DNA of 37,605 nucleotides, taken from Minisyncoccota bacterium. Lineage in GTDB: Bacteria > Patescibacteriota > Minisyncoccia > Phycocordibacterales > UBA2100. Shown here one piece after another: positions 1-8,800 of this stretch; positions within the stretch are counted from its first letter, which is position 1; the number at the start of each line of letters is the position of its first letter. The stretch spans positions 9,270 through 46,874 of the forward strand of contig JAGOVW010000005.1 in assembly GCA_018060545.1 (NCBI GenBank), in the 5' to 3' direction. Position numbers and translations under genes: made by a program. The notes under the pieces are model-generated. The model was not told the DNA's origin. It did not search any database and saw only the letters and a program-made list of their open reading frames with translations.

Positions 1-398
1 ATTCTGGTTTCGCTACTGACTTCGGCGGATGGGACTCAGGATTCAACACTGACTTCGGCGGTTTCGATTCAGGTTTCAACACCGACTTCGGTGGATGGGA
101 CTCTGGCTTCGCTACTGACTTCGGTGGCTTTGATTCTGGTTTCGCTACTGACTTCGGCGGATGGGACTCAGGATTCAACACTGACTTCGGCGGTTTCGAT
201 TCAGGTTTCAACACCGACTTCGGTGGATGGGACTCTGGCTTCGCTACTGACTTCGGTGGATATGATTCTGGATTTAACACCGATTTCGGTGGTTACGACA
301 GTGGGCTGACGGGCTACGATTCAGGCCTTGCTGATGGCTACGACTCAGGTCTCGCTGGTTATGACTCCGGCTTGGCAAACGGTTATGATTCTGGGTAC
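1..398 (+). repeat. In-frame 33-bp tandem repeats with a 132-bp higher-order unit
   Basis: Nine 33-bp units encode DSGF(A/N)TDFGG(W/F/Y); the first is cut by the window start, and the array continues upstream. Units come in sets of four: bases 1-131 are almost identical to 132-263, differing only in the last codons of the set. Shorter DSGL-type units of 21-36 bp follow to 398. Everything stays in the frame of the surface protein. Confidence 0.95.
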
Positions 399-2111
399 GC
401 ATCAAACAATGGTGGTTACTCAACATCGCAGCCAGTGTATGGTCAGAATGGCCAAGGTGGATACAGTACCTCACAGCCGGTATATGGTCAGAGCGGGTAC
501 TCAGCTTCTACACCCGTGTACCGATCAGGTGCTACTGGTGGTGGCTACAGCTACTCAACTGGTGGTGGTCGCACGACGGTGACTTCAGTTCCATCACGCC
601 CAATCACCTACACGGTATCTACACCTCAACCTCCGGTGTACTACCCTCCGTACAATCCTCCTCAGTACCCTCCATACAACCCTCCAACCCCTCCACGCCC
701 AACTCCTACCTGTGTCATCTCGGCTAACCCAACAACGGTAAACCAGAATGGCGCAACGACGCTCTCGTGGAGCGCGCAGAATGCGACCTCAGCATCTCTC
801 TCAGGATTCGGTTCAGTGTCTACTAATGGCTCACGCCAAGTGACGGGTATCTCAGGAACTCGCGTGTACACACTTTCAGTGAATGGGCAGGGCGGTTCAA
901 GCTCATGTTCTGTGACGATCTATGTTCAGCAGCAGAATCCAACCTGTACGCTCTCGGCATCACCAACGTCGGTGCAGCAAGGTGGTTCAAGCACGCTTAA
1001 CTGGAACACACAGAATGCAGTATCTGCAACGCTTACTGATGCAGGTACGGTAGCACTCAATGGTTCTCGCACGTTCTCAAACTTGCAGAGCACACGAAAC
1101 TTCGTGCTTACCGTGCGCAGCGCAAGTGGTGCAACAAACACCTGTACGGCAAGTGTTGGTGTGTACTCAACTCCTATTCCTCCGCACCCAACCTCAGTGC
1201 CTACCTGTACTATCACTGCATCGCCTACATCAGTACGATACGGACAGTACACAACATTGAGCTGGAGTTCATACAATGCAAGCTCGGCTAACATCACCAA
1301 CCTTGGTGCAGTGTCAACGAGCGGCACACGTGCAGTCATGCCTAACGGCACCGTGACGTACACGATGACGGTATTCGGTCAGGGCGGTAGCAACAGCTGT
1401 TCAACGACGGTATACACACAGACACAACCACCGTACAACCCACCAGTTGTTCCTCCAACCTACCCACCATACAACCCACCCGTATCGAACCTTTACTGCA
1501 CCATTACTGCTAACCCAGCAGCAATCCGCAACGGTCAGAGCGCTCTCTTGAGCTGGACCAGCTACGGCGCAGTATCTGCTTCCTTGAATGACGGGTTGGG
1601 CCCAGTGCGCACGAATGGTTCATTGAGTGTTCGCCCAGAAAGCTCACGCTACTACACGCTTACCATTCGTGACTACACTGGACGCGTTCAGACCTGTTCA
1701 ACAAACCTTACGGTTTCAGGTGGCACGCCATACGTATCATTGACATCAGTACCGTACACCGGCTTGGACCTCGGCATCATGGGTAACATCCTCTACTGGG
1801 GAACCCTCCTTGCCTGGGCAGTTGGCGCAGCGTACTTGATTGTTGGATACAAGGGAGGCATCTTCGGTGCGGTGTACCAGATTGCAGGGATGCGCAGCGC
1901 ACCTCGCAAGATGAGTCCTGACGCCGTGATCCTCAACGAGGTTATTACCTCAAAGCCAGCGGCACCTGTGTACGAAACTGCACGTGCAGCTCGCGACACA
2001 ACCAATGAAGACGTTGTTACATACGCTATCGAGCGCAAGACGACGACTACCGATGCGATGACGCTTGAAGATGATGGCAGCACGCCACGCATCGTCATCC
2101 GACGAAACTAG
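1..2111 (+). CDS. Repeat- and Ig-domain surface protein, membrane anchored (5' end outside window)
   Basis: The reading frame is open from base 3, the first complete codon, to the TAG at 2109-2111. The gene therefore starts upstream, and the ATG at 372 is internal. Order of parts: Gly/Asp/Phe-rich 11-residue tandem repeats (1-296), degenerate DSGL/GY repeats (297-398), a Tyr/Ser/Gln stretch, Pro-rich linkers, then four homologous Ig-like domains beginning at 711, 945, 1206 and 1497. Each Ig-like domain opens with a Cys-x-Ile/Leu motif, has a central LSW/LNW tryptophan motif, and closes with a second Cys; Pro/Tyr linkers separate most of them. One hydrophobic segment (about 1788-1851) precedes a charged tail of about 85 residues. 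This is the architecture of a cell-surface stalk or adhesin anchored at its C-terminus with a cytoplasmic tail. The function is inferred. A double hairpin follows the stop. Confidence 0.85.
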   Translation, partial: SGFATDFGGWDSGFNTDFGGFDSGFNTDFGGWDSGFATDFGGFDSGFATDFGGWDSGFNTDFGGFDSGFNTDFGGWDSGFATDFGGYDSGFNTDFGGYDSGLTGYDSGLADGYDSGLAGYDSGLANGYDSGYASNNGGYSTSQPVYGQNGQGGYSTSQPVYGQSGYSASTPVYRSGATGGGYSYSTGGGRTTVTSVPSRPITYTVSTPQPPVYYPPYNPPQYPPYNPPTPPRPTPTCVISANPTTVNQNGATTLSWSAQNATSASLSGFGSVSTNGSRQVTGISGTRVYTLSVNGQGGSSSCSVTIYVQQQNPTCTLSASPTSVQQGGSSTLNWNTQNAVSATLTDAGTVALNGSRTFSNLQSTRNFVLTVRSASGATNTCTASVGVYSTPIPPHPTSVPTCTITASPTSVRYGQYTTLSWSSYNASSANITNLGAVSTSGTRAVMPNGTVTYTMTVFGQGGSNSCSTTVYTQTQPPYNPPVVPPTYPPYNPPVSNLYCTITANPAAIRNGQSALLSWTSYGAVSASLNDGLGPVRTNGSLSVRPESSRYYTLTIRDYTGRVQTCSTNLTVSGGTPYVSLTSVPYTGLDLGIMGNILYWGTLLAWAVGAAYLIVGYKGGIFGAVYQIAGMRSAPRKMSPDAVILNEVITSKPAAPVYETARAARDTTNEDVVTYAIERKTTTTDAMTLEDDGSTPRIVIRRN

Positions 2112-2174
2112 CCGCCGCCCCAGCTATCGCGCAAGCGACTGCTAGCTCGAAAGAGCAGAGCTTCCAAATGACCC

Positions 2175-2200
2175 AAAGGCCGCCCATACGGGCGGCCTTT
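2175..2200 (+). terminator. Hairpin terminator after the surface protein gene
   Basis: Perfect 11-bp stem (AAAGGCCGCCC / GGGCGGCCTTT) with a 4-base loop, 64 bases after the stop codon. The 3' arm ends in TTT and is followed by a T/G-rich stretch. Confidence 0.8.
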
Positions 2201-2208
2201 GTGGTTCT

Positions 2209-2264
2209 GAAAGACGACACCCCCGAACTGCTTCCTTGCGGAGGGTTCAGGGGTGTCGTCTTTC
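2209..2264. terminator. Long hairpin between convergent genes
   Basis: A 15-bp perfect outer stem (GAAAGACGACACCCC and its complement) encloses about 26 bases that can partly pair. It lies between the convergent surface gene and thrS and probably stops transcription from both sides. It has no clean U-tract in either direction. Confidence 0.6.
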
Positions 2265-2358
2265 GAATGTGCCAGGCCGAGGGCCCAGCAAAAGTGATTG
2301 AAGAACAAAAGCATGTATCACACCGTAGGTGCAACAAGTGCCGAGCCAGTCGCCTATT

Positions 2359-4137
2359 TTACGCACTCACAGCGTTTTGCAAAGTGGATTTCTGCGCTCG
2401 TGTGGATATTTCTGTTGCGAGCGCATCAATGCATGCAGGGAGGGCGTGGGATCCCAATGGTCCCTGGTCTCTACTTTCTACAGAGACGCTCGATGAGGCA
2501 ATTTCTTTCTCACCTACTACCATGATGTATGGCACCTTCGTCATTTTTGCAGCACGGATACGCTTACCGAGCGAATCGTCGGCAGGTGACACTTCGGCGC
2601 GCATGCCGCGTGCACGCATACGCTCTGCAGCTTCTTGTGCGTAGGCAGCGTGTGCCTCGGCAACAGGGATAATAATGGCCTGCACTGGGGAAAGCCAGGT
2701 AGGGAAGTTACCACCGACGTGCTCGATGAGCACAGCGCCGAATCGCTCGAACGATCCCATGATCGCGCAGTGAATCATCACGATGCGTTCCTTCTCACCT
2801 TTTTCGTTTATGCACGTAAGGTCAAAACGCTCGGGGAGATTCATGTCGAGTTGAATAGTTGCCACCTGGTGTTCGCGACCCATCGAATCTTTCGCCATGA
2901 AATCGAGTTTTGGTCCATACATCGCTGCTTCACCTGGTGCCTCGAAGAAATCTGCGTTGCGTTCCTGTGCAATTGAGCGCAATGCATCTTCTGCGTTTTT
3001 CCAGATTTCCTTTGTACCCAGATACTTCTCGAATTCTGCGGGGTCGTGGAAGGAAAGGCGTACGCGCATGTTGCTGAAACCAAATGTGCCGTAGAAGTTG
3101 TCTACGATATCCCAAATCTTGAAGTACTCCTCACGCACTTGTGAGTGGCGGCAGAATACGTGCGAATCGTCTTGGGTGATAGAGAGTACGCGCGTGAGCC
3201 CACCCAATTCACCGGACTGTTCGTCGCGGTAGACCATGGTGGATTCTGCATACCGTTGCGGCATCTCACGATAGCTAAAGGGTTTGCGGGCGAAAATCTG
3301 CGTGTGGTGCGGGCAGTTCATCGGCTTCAGTGCATATTCTTTACCTTCACGTGTGGTGATGCGGAAGAGTTCATCCGCGAACTTTGCCCAGTGGCCAGAA
3401 GTCTCATAGAGCTCTTTCTTGGTGATGTGAGGGATGGTAACGCGCTGGTAGCCGTGTTTTGCGCGAAGTTCCCACACGTAACGATCGAGTTCAAATCGGA
3501 TGGTGGTGCCGCGAGGGGTCCAGAGAGGAAGCCCTGCACCAACCAGTTCCGAGGTGAGGAACAGATCGAGCTCAGCGCCAAGCTTTCGGTGATCGCGCTT
3601 CTTGGCTTCATCGCGTTGTGTTTTGTATGCGTCGAGTGCCTCTTTAGTTTCAAATGCGAGCCCATAGATGCGCGTGAGCATGGCGTTCTTTTCGCTGCCA
3701 CGCCAGTATGCCCCCGCGATTTTGTCGAGGCAGAAGCTGCCTGGGTCAATGTCAGAAGAAGGGTTGTCGACGTGGCCACCGCGACAGAGGTCCTCGTAGG
3801 CTCCGGATTTATAGAACGTGAGACTCTGTCCTTCTTGCGAAAACTCTTCGATGAGTTCAGTTTTGTACTGGTTACCATCGAAACGTTTTTTGGCTTCCTC
3901 GGCGGTAACTTCTTCGCGCTCAAATTTCTGCCATGTTTTCAATAGGTGACGCATGCGCTTTTCCAGCGCAGGGAAATCTTTTTCGGTAGGGGCAGTGCCA
4001 CCAGAGAAATCGAAATCGAAATAAAAGCCCGTGTCGATAGCGGGACCGATGGTCCGCTTTGCATGCGGGTAATTTTCCATGATTGCAGCAGCAAGCGCAT
4101 GGGCGAGTGAATGGCGAATGTGTTCGAGTGATGACAT
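2359..4137 (-). CDS. thrS: Threonine-tRNA ligase (ThrRS), TGS-less
   Basis: Charges tRNA-Thr with threonine in the cytoplasm. The protein of 592 residues begins directly in the second additional (editing-type) domain, with the HxxxH-type motif HIRHSLAHALAAA, so the N-terminal TGS domain of the E. coli enzyme is absent. Class II motifs follow. The zinc/substrate residues expected in the family are present: Cys in MNCPHH, His in DDSHVFC and His in IHCAIMGSFERF. The C-terminal anticodon-binding domain is intact. The ATG at 4137 is chosen because the frame upstream of it runs through a T-box-like attenuator; the longer frame up to 4251 would place coding sequence over its conserved core. No strong Shine-Dalgarno sequence is seen. 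Transcription appears controlled by tRNA-Thr charging through the leader. Confidence 0.95.
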   Translation of the reverse strand: MSSLEHIRHSLAHALAAAIMENYPHAKRTIGPAIDTGFYFDFDFSGGTAPTEKDFPALEKRMRHLLKTWQKFEREEVTAEEAKKRFDGNQYKTELIEEFSQEGQSLTFYKSGAYEDLCRGGHVDNPSSDIDPGSFCLDKIAGAYWRGSEKNAMLTRIYGLAFETKEALDAYKTQRDEAKKRDHRKLGAELDLFLTSELVGAGLPLWTPRGTTIRFELDRYVWELRAKHGYQRVTIPHITKKELYETSGHWAKFADELFRITTREGKEYALKPMNCPHHTQIFARKPFSYREMPQRYAESTMVYRDEQSGELGGLTRVLSITQDDSHVFCRHSQVREEYFKIWDIVDNFYGTFGFSNMRVRLSFHDPAEFEKYLGTKEIWKNAEDALRSIAQERNADFFEAPGEAAMYGPKLDFMAKDSMGREHQVATIQLDMNLPERFDLTCINEKGEKERIVMIHCAIMGSFERFGAVLIEHVGGNFPTWLSPVQAIIIPVAEAHAAYAQEAAERMRARGMRAEVSPADDSLGKRIRAAKMTKVPYIMVVGEKEIASSSVSVESRDQGPLGSHALPACIDALATEISTRAQKSTLQNAVSA

Positions 4138-4341
4138 GTTGCTCGTGTTTAAAAAATAAAAAATCCCCAGCAAAGATACGGTACGAGCTTCCTCATACAG
4201 TCTCTTTGCCAGGGCGACAGTTGCCGCGGTTCCACCTGGTTTCTCCCTCACCGTCGTTCGGGACTCATTCCCTGGATTAGGATTTCTCTCCCTCGCACTA
4301 CGCGCTCGGGACGCCGGATGGTAGCCAGCGCAATCTCCAGT
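4138..4341 (-). promoter_or_regulatory. T-box-like riboswitch leader of thrS
   Basis: Read on the minus strand, the leader contains GGTGGAACCGCGG, matching the T-box core (GGTGGNACCGCG). The antiterminator can be drawn at 4209-4239: stem CCAGG/CCTGG, the 7-base bulge TGGAACC, then stem GCGGC/GTCGC closed by a 4-base loop. The 3' arm of that structure (4209-4213) is also part of the 5' arm of a terminator at 4165-4214, so the two folds exclude each other. Uncharged tRNA-Thr would stabilise the antiterminator and allow thrS transcription. A candidate promoter (TTACAA, 17 bases, TACCAT with an extended TGC) puts the 5' end near 4341, which gives a leader of about 200 bases. Stem I and the specifier codon could not be assigned with confidence; ACC and ACG triplets occur upstream. 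Confidence 0.8.
4165..4214 (-). terminator. Attenuator terminator inside the thrS leader
   Basis: A 12-bp stem with two G-U pairs (arms 4203-4214 and 4165-4176), read on the minus strand, is followed by a U-rich run (bases 4151-4164, A-rich on the plus strand). It is located 27 bases before the thrS ATG and shares CCTGG with the antiterminator. Confidence 0.8.
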
Positions 4342-4359
4342 AGGCGTATGGTAGCAGGA

Positions 4360-4388
4360 AAGCCCAGCCGTTGTAAACGGCTGGGCTT
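4360..4388 (-). terminator. Hairpin after the 70-aa gene
   Basis: Perfect 13-bp stem (AAGCCCAGCCGTT and its complement) with a 3-base loop, just downstream of the minus-strand stop at 4397. The U-tract is weak. The candidate thrS promoter overlaps this hairpin. Confidence 0.65.
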
Positions 4389-4396
4389 CGTGAGTC

Positions 4397-4609
4397 TCAG
4401 TGACTTATTGCTGGCGCTCCCGTTTGTTGAGCAAGCAGCGCCTGTGCATCAGAGATGGCATGCTCGACTGCTGCTGGGTCTACGTGCTCAAGCTGAGCGA
4501 CCGCGAGGAGTGATGTCTTCACTTCATCAAGCTCATCGCCCCGTTTGAGAGCAATCAGCGCTGCATTCGTCATCAATTCCTGAGGTGTTGCTCGTTCTGC
4601 TGTATTCAT
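4397..4609 (-). CDS. Small helical protein, unknown
   Basis: Seventy residues starting MNTAERATPQELM. A textbook AGGAGG lies 6 bases upstream and fixes the start at 4609 rather than at the longer frame to 4645. The sequence is Ala/Leu/Glu-rich and predicted to be mostly helical, with no Cys and no membrane segment. It follows the malic enzyme gene by only 22 bases and ends in a strong hairpin, so it may be co-transcribed with that gene or have its own promoter. No family is recognised. Confidence 0.75.
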   Translation of the reverse strand: MNTAERATPQELMTNAALIALKRGDELDEVKTSLLAVAQLEHVDPAAVEHAISDAQALLAQQTGAPAISH

Positions 4610-4631
4610 CTGAGCCTCCTGAGGGTTCCAC

Positions 4632-5789
4632 CTACAGGCTAGCACGACGTACTGCTTTGCCGACAGTAGCAGCTATCCCCACATCGAAAGGTCCGGGAAC
4701 AATTTTCTCGGCCGTTGGCTTTTTAACCATACCTGCAATGGCTTTTGCTGCAGCGATTTTCATGGCGTCGGTAACGCGAGTAATGTTTCCTTCGATGAGG
4801 CCCTTATAGATGCCAGGAAACGCGAGTGAGTTGTTTATTTGGTTCGGGAAATCCGAGCGGCCGGTAGCAACGATGAACGCACCTGACTTCTTTGCGAGGT
4901 CGGGCATGATCTCTGGGGTAGGGTTTGCAAGTGCAAAAATAATGGGTTGCTGTGCCATCTGCGAGAGCATGTCTGCTTTCAAAATACCTGGCGCTGAGAC
5001 GCCAATAAAAACATCGGCGCCGACCAGGGCATTCTCAAGTGTGCCCGACTCGTTTTGAGGGTTGGTGATAGTGGCCATGGCGCGCTTCATAGCAGACAAA
5101 TCGGTGCGCGTAGCCTCTATAATGCCCGTGCGATCGACGAGGAGTATGGTGCGCACACCAAACGAGAGCAGGAGCTTTGCGGTAGCAATACCTGCAGCGC
5201 CTGCGCCTGAAATAACTACACGAATCTTTTCTGGCTTCTTTTTCGTGACTTTCAGCGCATTGATGAGTCCTGCTAAGACCACCACCGCGGTGCCGTGCTG
5301 GTCGTCATGCATAACGGGTATGGAGAGCTCTTTGGTGAGTATCTCTTCAATTTCAAAGCAGCGTGGCGCGGCGATGTCTTCGAGATTTATTGCACCAAAA
5401 GTGGGTGCGATGGCTTTCACTGCAGCTACGATGCCTTCGACAGTTCGTTCAGAAAGGACAATCGGGAATCCGTTGATGTTGGCGAATTTTTTTAGGAGTG
5501 CCGCTTTACCTTCCATAACGGGGAGTGCCGCTTCTGGTCCAATGTCGCCCAAACCGAGGACCGCCGAGCCATCGGACACTATAGCCACCGTGTTCTTTGC
5601 AGTCGTGAGTTCGCGTGCCTTTCGCACATCTTTCGCTATTTCCATTGACGCAGCAGCAACGCCGGGCGTGTAAGCGATGGATAGTTCGTCACGGTTACGG
5701 ATGCTAAATGTTGTTTCAACTGAAAGCTTGCCGCGGTGCTTTTTGTGAGCCGCAATTGATAGTTTGGCGTAGTCTTTTTTCTTGGTCAT
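4632..5789 (-). CDS. NAD(P)-dependent malic enzyme (oxaloacetate-decarboxylating)
   Basis: Oxidative decarboxylation of malate to pyruvate. At 385 residues it matches the short bacterial/archaeal malic enzyme form. Visible family features are SIAYTPGVAAA near the N-terminus, the GDIGPEAALPVMEGKA block with the catalytic-region lysine, EDIAAPRCFEIE in the metal-binding region, HDDQHGTA, and the dinucleotide-binding GAGAAG. The C-terminus carries SDFPNQINNSLAFPGIYKG. The -10 box TATACT ends 7 bases before the ATG, so the mRNA is probably leaderless; that box lies directly after the dnaE stop codon. In a fermentative, reduced CPR metabolism this enzyme would supply pyruvate and NAD(P)H. Cofactor preference cannot be read from the sequence alone. 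Confidence 0.92.
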   Translation of the reverse strand: MTKKKDYAKLSIAAHKKHRGKLSVETTFSIRNRDELSIAYTPGVAAASMEIAKDVRKARELTTAKNTVAIVSDGSAVLGLGDIGPEAALPVMEGKAALLKKFANINGFPIVLSERTVEGIVAAVKAIAPTFGAINLEDIAAPRCFEIEEILTKELSIPVMHDDQHGTAVVVLAGLINALKVTKKKPEKIRVVISGAGAAGIATAKLLLSFGVRTILLVDRTGIIEATRTDLSAMKRAMATITNPQNESGTLENALVGADVFIGVSAPGILKADMLSQMAQQPIIFALANPTPEIMPDLAKKSGAFIVATGRSDFPNQINNSLAFPGIYKGLIEGNITRVTDAMKIAAAKAIAGMVKKPTAEKIVPGPFDVGIAATVGKAVRRASL

Positions 5790-5796
5790 ACGCGAG

Positions 5797-5802
5797 AGTA
5801 TA
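5797..5802 (-). promoter_or_regulatory. -10 box of the malic enzyme gene (leaderless start)
   Basis: TATACT on the minus strand, 7 bases before the ATG at 5789. No convincing -35. Confidence 0.65.
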
Positions 5803-5804
5803 CC

Positions 5805-8800
5805 CTATAGTTTCTTCACGATTTCAGCTACAAAGGTCTGCTCGCCGTTGCGGGGCGACATACGGCCTTTTATAGCAACACAGGTGCCTTCTACTACCGA
5901 GGCACTAAACTCCTTAAATACGCGAGGGAACAAGACCGTCTCGATGGCGCCTGAAAAATCAGCGAGTTTGATGAAAGCCATCTTGTCGCCATTTTTCGTG
6001 AGGATTTCTTGCTTCGTCTCAATCATACCTGCCATGACCGTTTGCGTGTCCGCGGCGAGTTTTTCTTTCATTTGGGCGATGTTCATCTTCTGCTGTGACA
6101 ACTTTTCCTTGAACTTATCAAGTGGGTGTCCTGAGACATAGAGTCCCAGTAGATCTTTTTCCCACGCGAGCCGCACGTCTTGGGTTGCGGGCGCTGCGCT
6201 CGGCAATACGAACTCTTGCGCTGCTGTTTCAACGGCACCAAAGAGGGAGACTTGGTTTTCTGGGGCGCGCATGTGTTCTTTGTGGTACTCGAGGAGTTTT
6301 TCGATGTTCGTGAGCATGGCATTGCGCTCTCCAAAGTGATCAAGCGCACCCGTCATAATGAGCGCTTCCAGTGATTTTTTATTCAGATTCTTATCTTTGA
6401 TGCGAGCAAGAAAATCACCGAGGGACGCAAATCTGCCACCCTGAGTGCGTTCTGCGATGATGGTGTTGGAGATACCTTCGCCGAAGTTTTTAATAGACTT
6501 GAGTCCGAATCGAATTGTACTTTCATTGACCACCGTAAAGTCAGCAAAGCTTTCGTTCACATCTGGTGGAAGAACGGCGATTTTCATGTGGCGACACTCC
6601 GCAACGATTTCACCAATTTTCTCGACGTCGCCTGAGTCCGCGGTGAGAAGTGCGGCCATGTAGTCGACGGGGAAGTTCGCTTTCATGTATGCGGTCTTGT
6701 AGGCAAGGTTTCCATAGCTGGCGGCGTGCGCTTTATTGAAGCCGTAGGCAGCAAACGTTTCAATTTGCTCCCACAGTTCTTTGGCAATCGCGGGTTTCAT
6801 GTTGCGTTCAATACAGCCAGTGAGAAATCGCTCTTTCTGCGCAGCCATTTCTTCGGGAATTTTTTTACCCATTGCCTTGCGGAATTTGTCGGCCTCTCCC
6901 CAGCTGTAGCCTGCCAACTCCACGGCCATGGTCATCACGTCGTCCTGGTAGATGAGGATACCGTAGGTAGGTTTCAGAATGGATTCCATGCGTGGGTCCA
7001 GATAGCGCACCTGCGAAGGGTTGTTTTTTCTCGCAATGTATTCTGGGATAAACGCCATCGGGCCAGGGCGATAGAGCGCCACCATTGCGTTCAAGTCGTG
7101 AATGGTTGATGGTTTAAGGTCTACGAGGTGTTTAGTCATACCTTCACTGGCCATCTGAAAAACACCCAATGTCTCGCCTCGTGCGAGCATTTCGTATGTT
7201 TTCGTGTCGGTGAGTTCTACGTTCACAATGTCTACTGATTGCTGCAGGCGCCCTTTCACACGCAACACTGAATCAGCGAGGACGGATAGGTTTTTGAGGC
7301 CGAGAAAGTCGAATTTCAAGAGGCCCACGCCGCCATACTCATCCACAATCGAGTACATATCATATTGTGTGATGGTCTTGCCGCCTTTGGGATCGAATTG
7401 AATGGGTGCGATGTGGGACACCGGCATTGGGGCAATAATCACTCCAGCGGCGTGCACACCTACGTGGCGGGCGTTGCCCTCAATTTTCTGTGCCAGGTCG
7501 AGAATCTCCCGCGCATCGGGGTCGTTATTGTAAATCTCCTTCAGCTCCGGTACGTCTTTTAGTGCCCCTTCAATTGTTACGGGAAAGCCCTGTTTGGGCG
7601 GGGGAATAATTTTCGCAATCATGTCACCGGTGTTGTACGAGTGCCCGAGTGCTCGTGCAACGTCACGTACAGCGGCGCGGGCGAGCATGGTTCCAAACGT
7701 TCCGAGTTGGGCGACGTGCTCTTCGCCATACTTACGGCGTGCATAGTCGATTAGTTCATCGCGGCGGTTATCGGCAATATCCATATCGATATCTGGTGCA
7801 GAGGGGCGCTCGGGATTGAGAAAGCGTTCAAAGGGCATACGAAAGGCAATCGGGTCCACGGTGGTGATCCCGCAGCAATAGGAAACCAAGGATCCTGCGG
7901 CGGAACCACGAGTGTTGGTAAAGATACCCTGTGCGGAGGCGTATTGCAGCAAGTCTGCCACCACGAGGAAGTATGACGAGTACCCTTTTTTTGCAATGAT
8001 GCCCAGCTCGTAATCGAGGCGCTTTTGAGCCTCGGGGTTTTCCATGCCTCGTGCTTTCAGACCTGCTTCGGCCATAACGCGTAGCACGTCGTCGTCGTGC
8101 GCCCCTTCGGGGACGGGGTATTTGGGGAAGATTGCTTTACCTAGAACCAGTTCGAGGTTGCAGGCATCAACAATTTTTTGCACGTTATCAAGTGCTTCTG
8201 GCAAATCGGTAAAGAGTTCTCGTGCCCGCTTCTGAGAAATGAAAGAGAAGTCGTCAGGCTTGTCTGCTAGCTCGCGGTCAATCGCGCCACCCGTTTTAAT
8301 TTTGTACACCAATTCGCGAGCAAAAGAATCTTCTTGCTTTAAGTAGTAGGTATCGTGTGCGGCAACAAGCGGCACGGCGCGCTTTTTTGCAAGCGCGATA
8401 AGTTGGAGCATGCGCTCATCGTGCCCAAGAATCTCACCGTGCTTCGTGATTTCCATGTACAGGTCATCCCCAAAGGTGTCCCGATACCACGAGAGGGCTT
8501 CGTCTGCGCGCGCCTCATCGTGGTTTTTAAGGTGCTGTGCCGGTTCTCCCGCAAAGGAGGGCAAGATGGCAATGAGGCCTTCGCGGTGCTGCAAGAGAAG
8601 ATCGCGGTCGGCGCGTGGGTTGTAGTAGAAACCTTCAAGGAACGACGTGGTGACCAGTTGCACCAGGTTTTTGTAGCCCGTTTCGTTCTTAACCAGGAGC
8701 ACCAGTCGGCTCGTGCGATCGTCTATATTGTGTTCTTTTTGGTCACGCTTTCTTGGGGCTATATAGGCATCAACGCCAATGATTGGTTTGATACCCGCTT

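Noticed and set aside
1-296. Regular 33-bp repeats that might be a CRISPR array
   Set aside because: Units are directly adjacent without spacers and stay in frame with a long protein.
372-374. ATG as the start of the surface protein
   Set aside because: The frame is open and repetitive from base 3, so the gene extends upstream of the window.
2168-2644. 158-codon plus-strand open frame at the end of thrS
   Set aside because: It runs through two terminator hairpins and the antisense of thrS.
3145-3945. 266-codon plus-strand open frame opposite thrS
   Set aside because: It is antisense to a well-conserved enzyme with no ribosome-binding site or family match.
4241-4341. Exact specifier codon and stem I of the thrS T-box
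   Set aside because: Several foldings are possible and ACC and ACG triplets occur in different places; none could be preferred without a covariance model.
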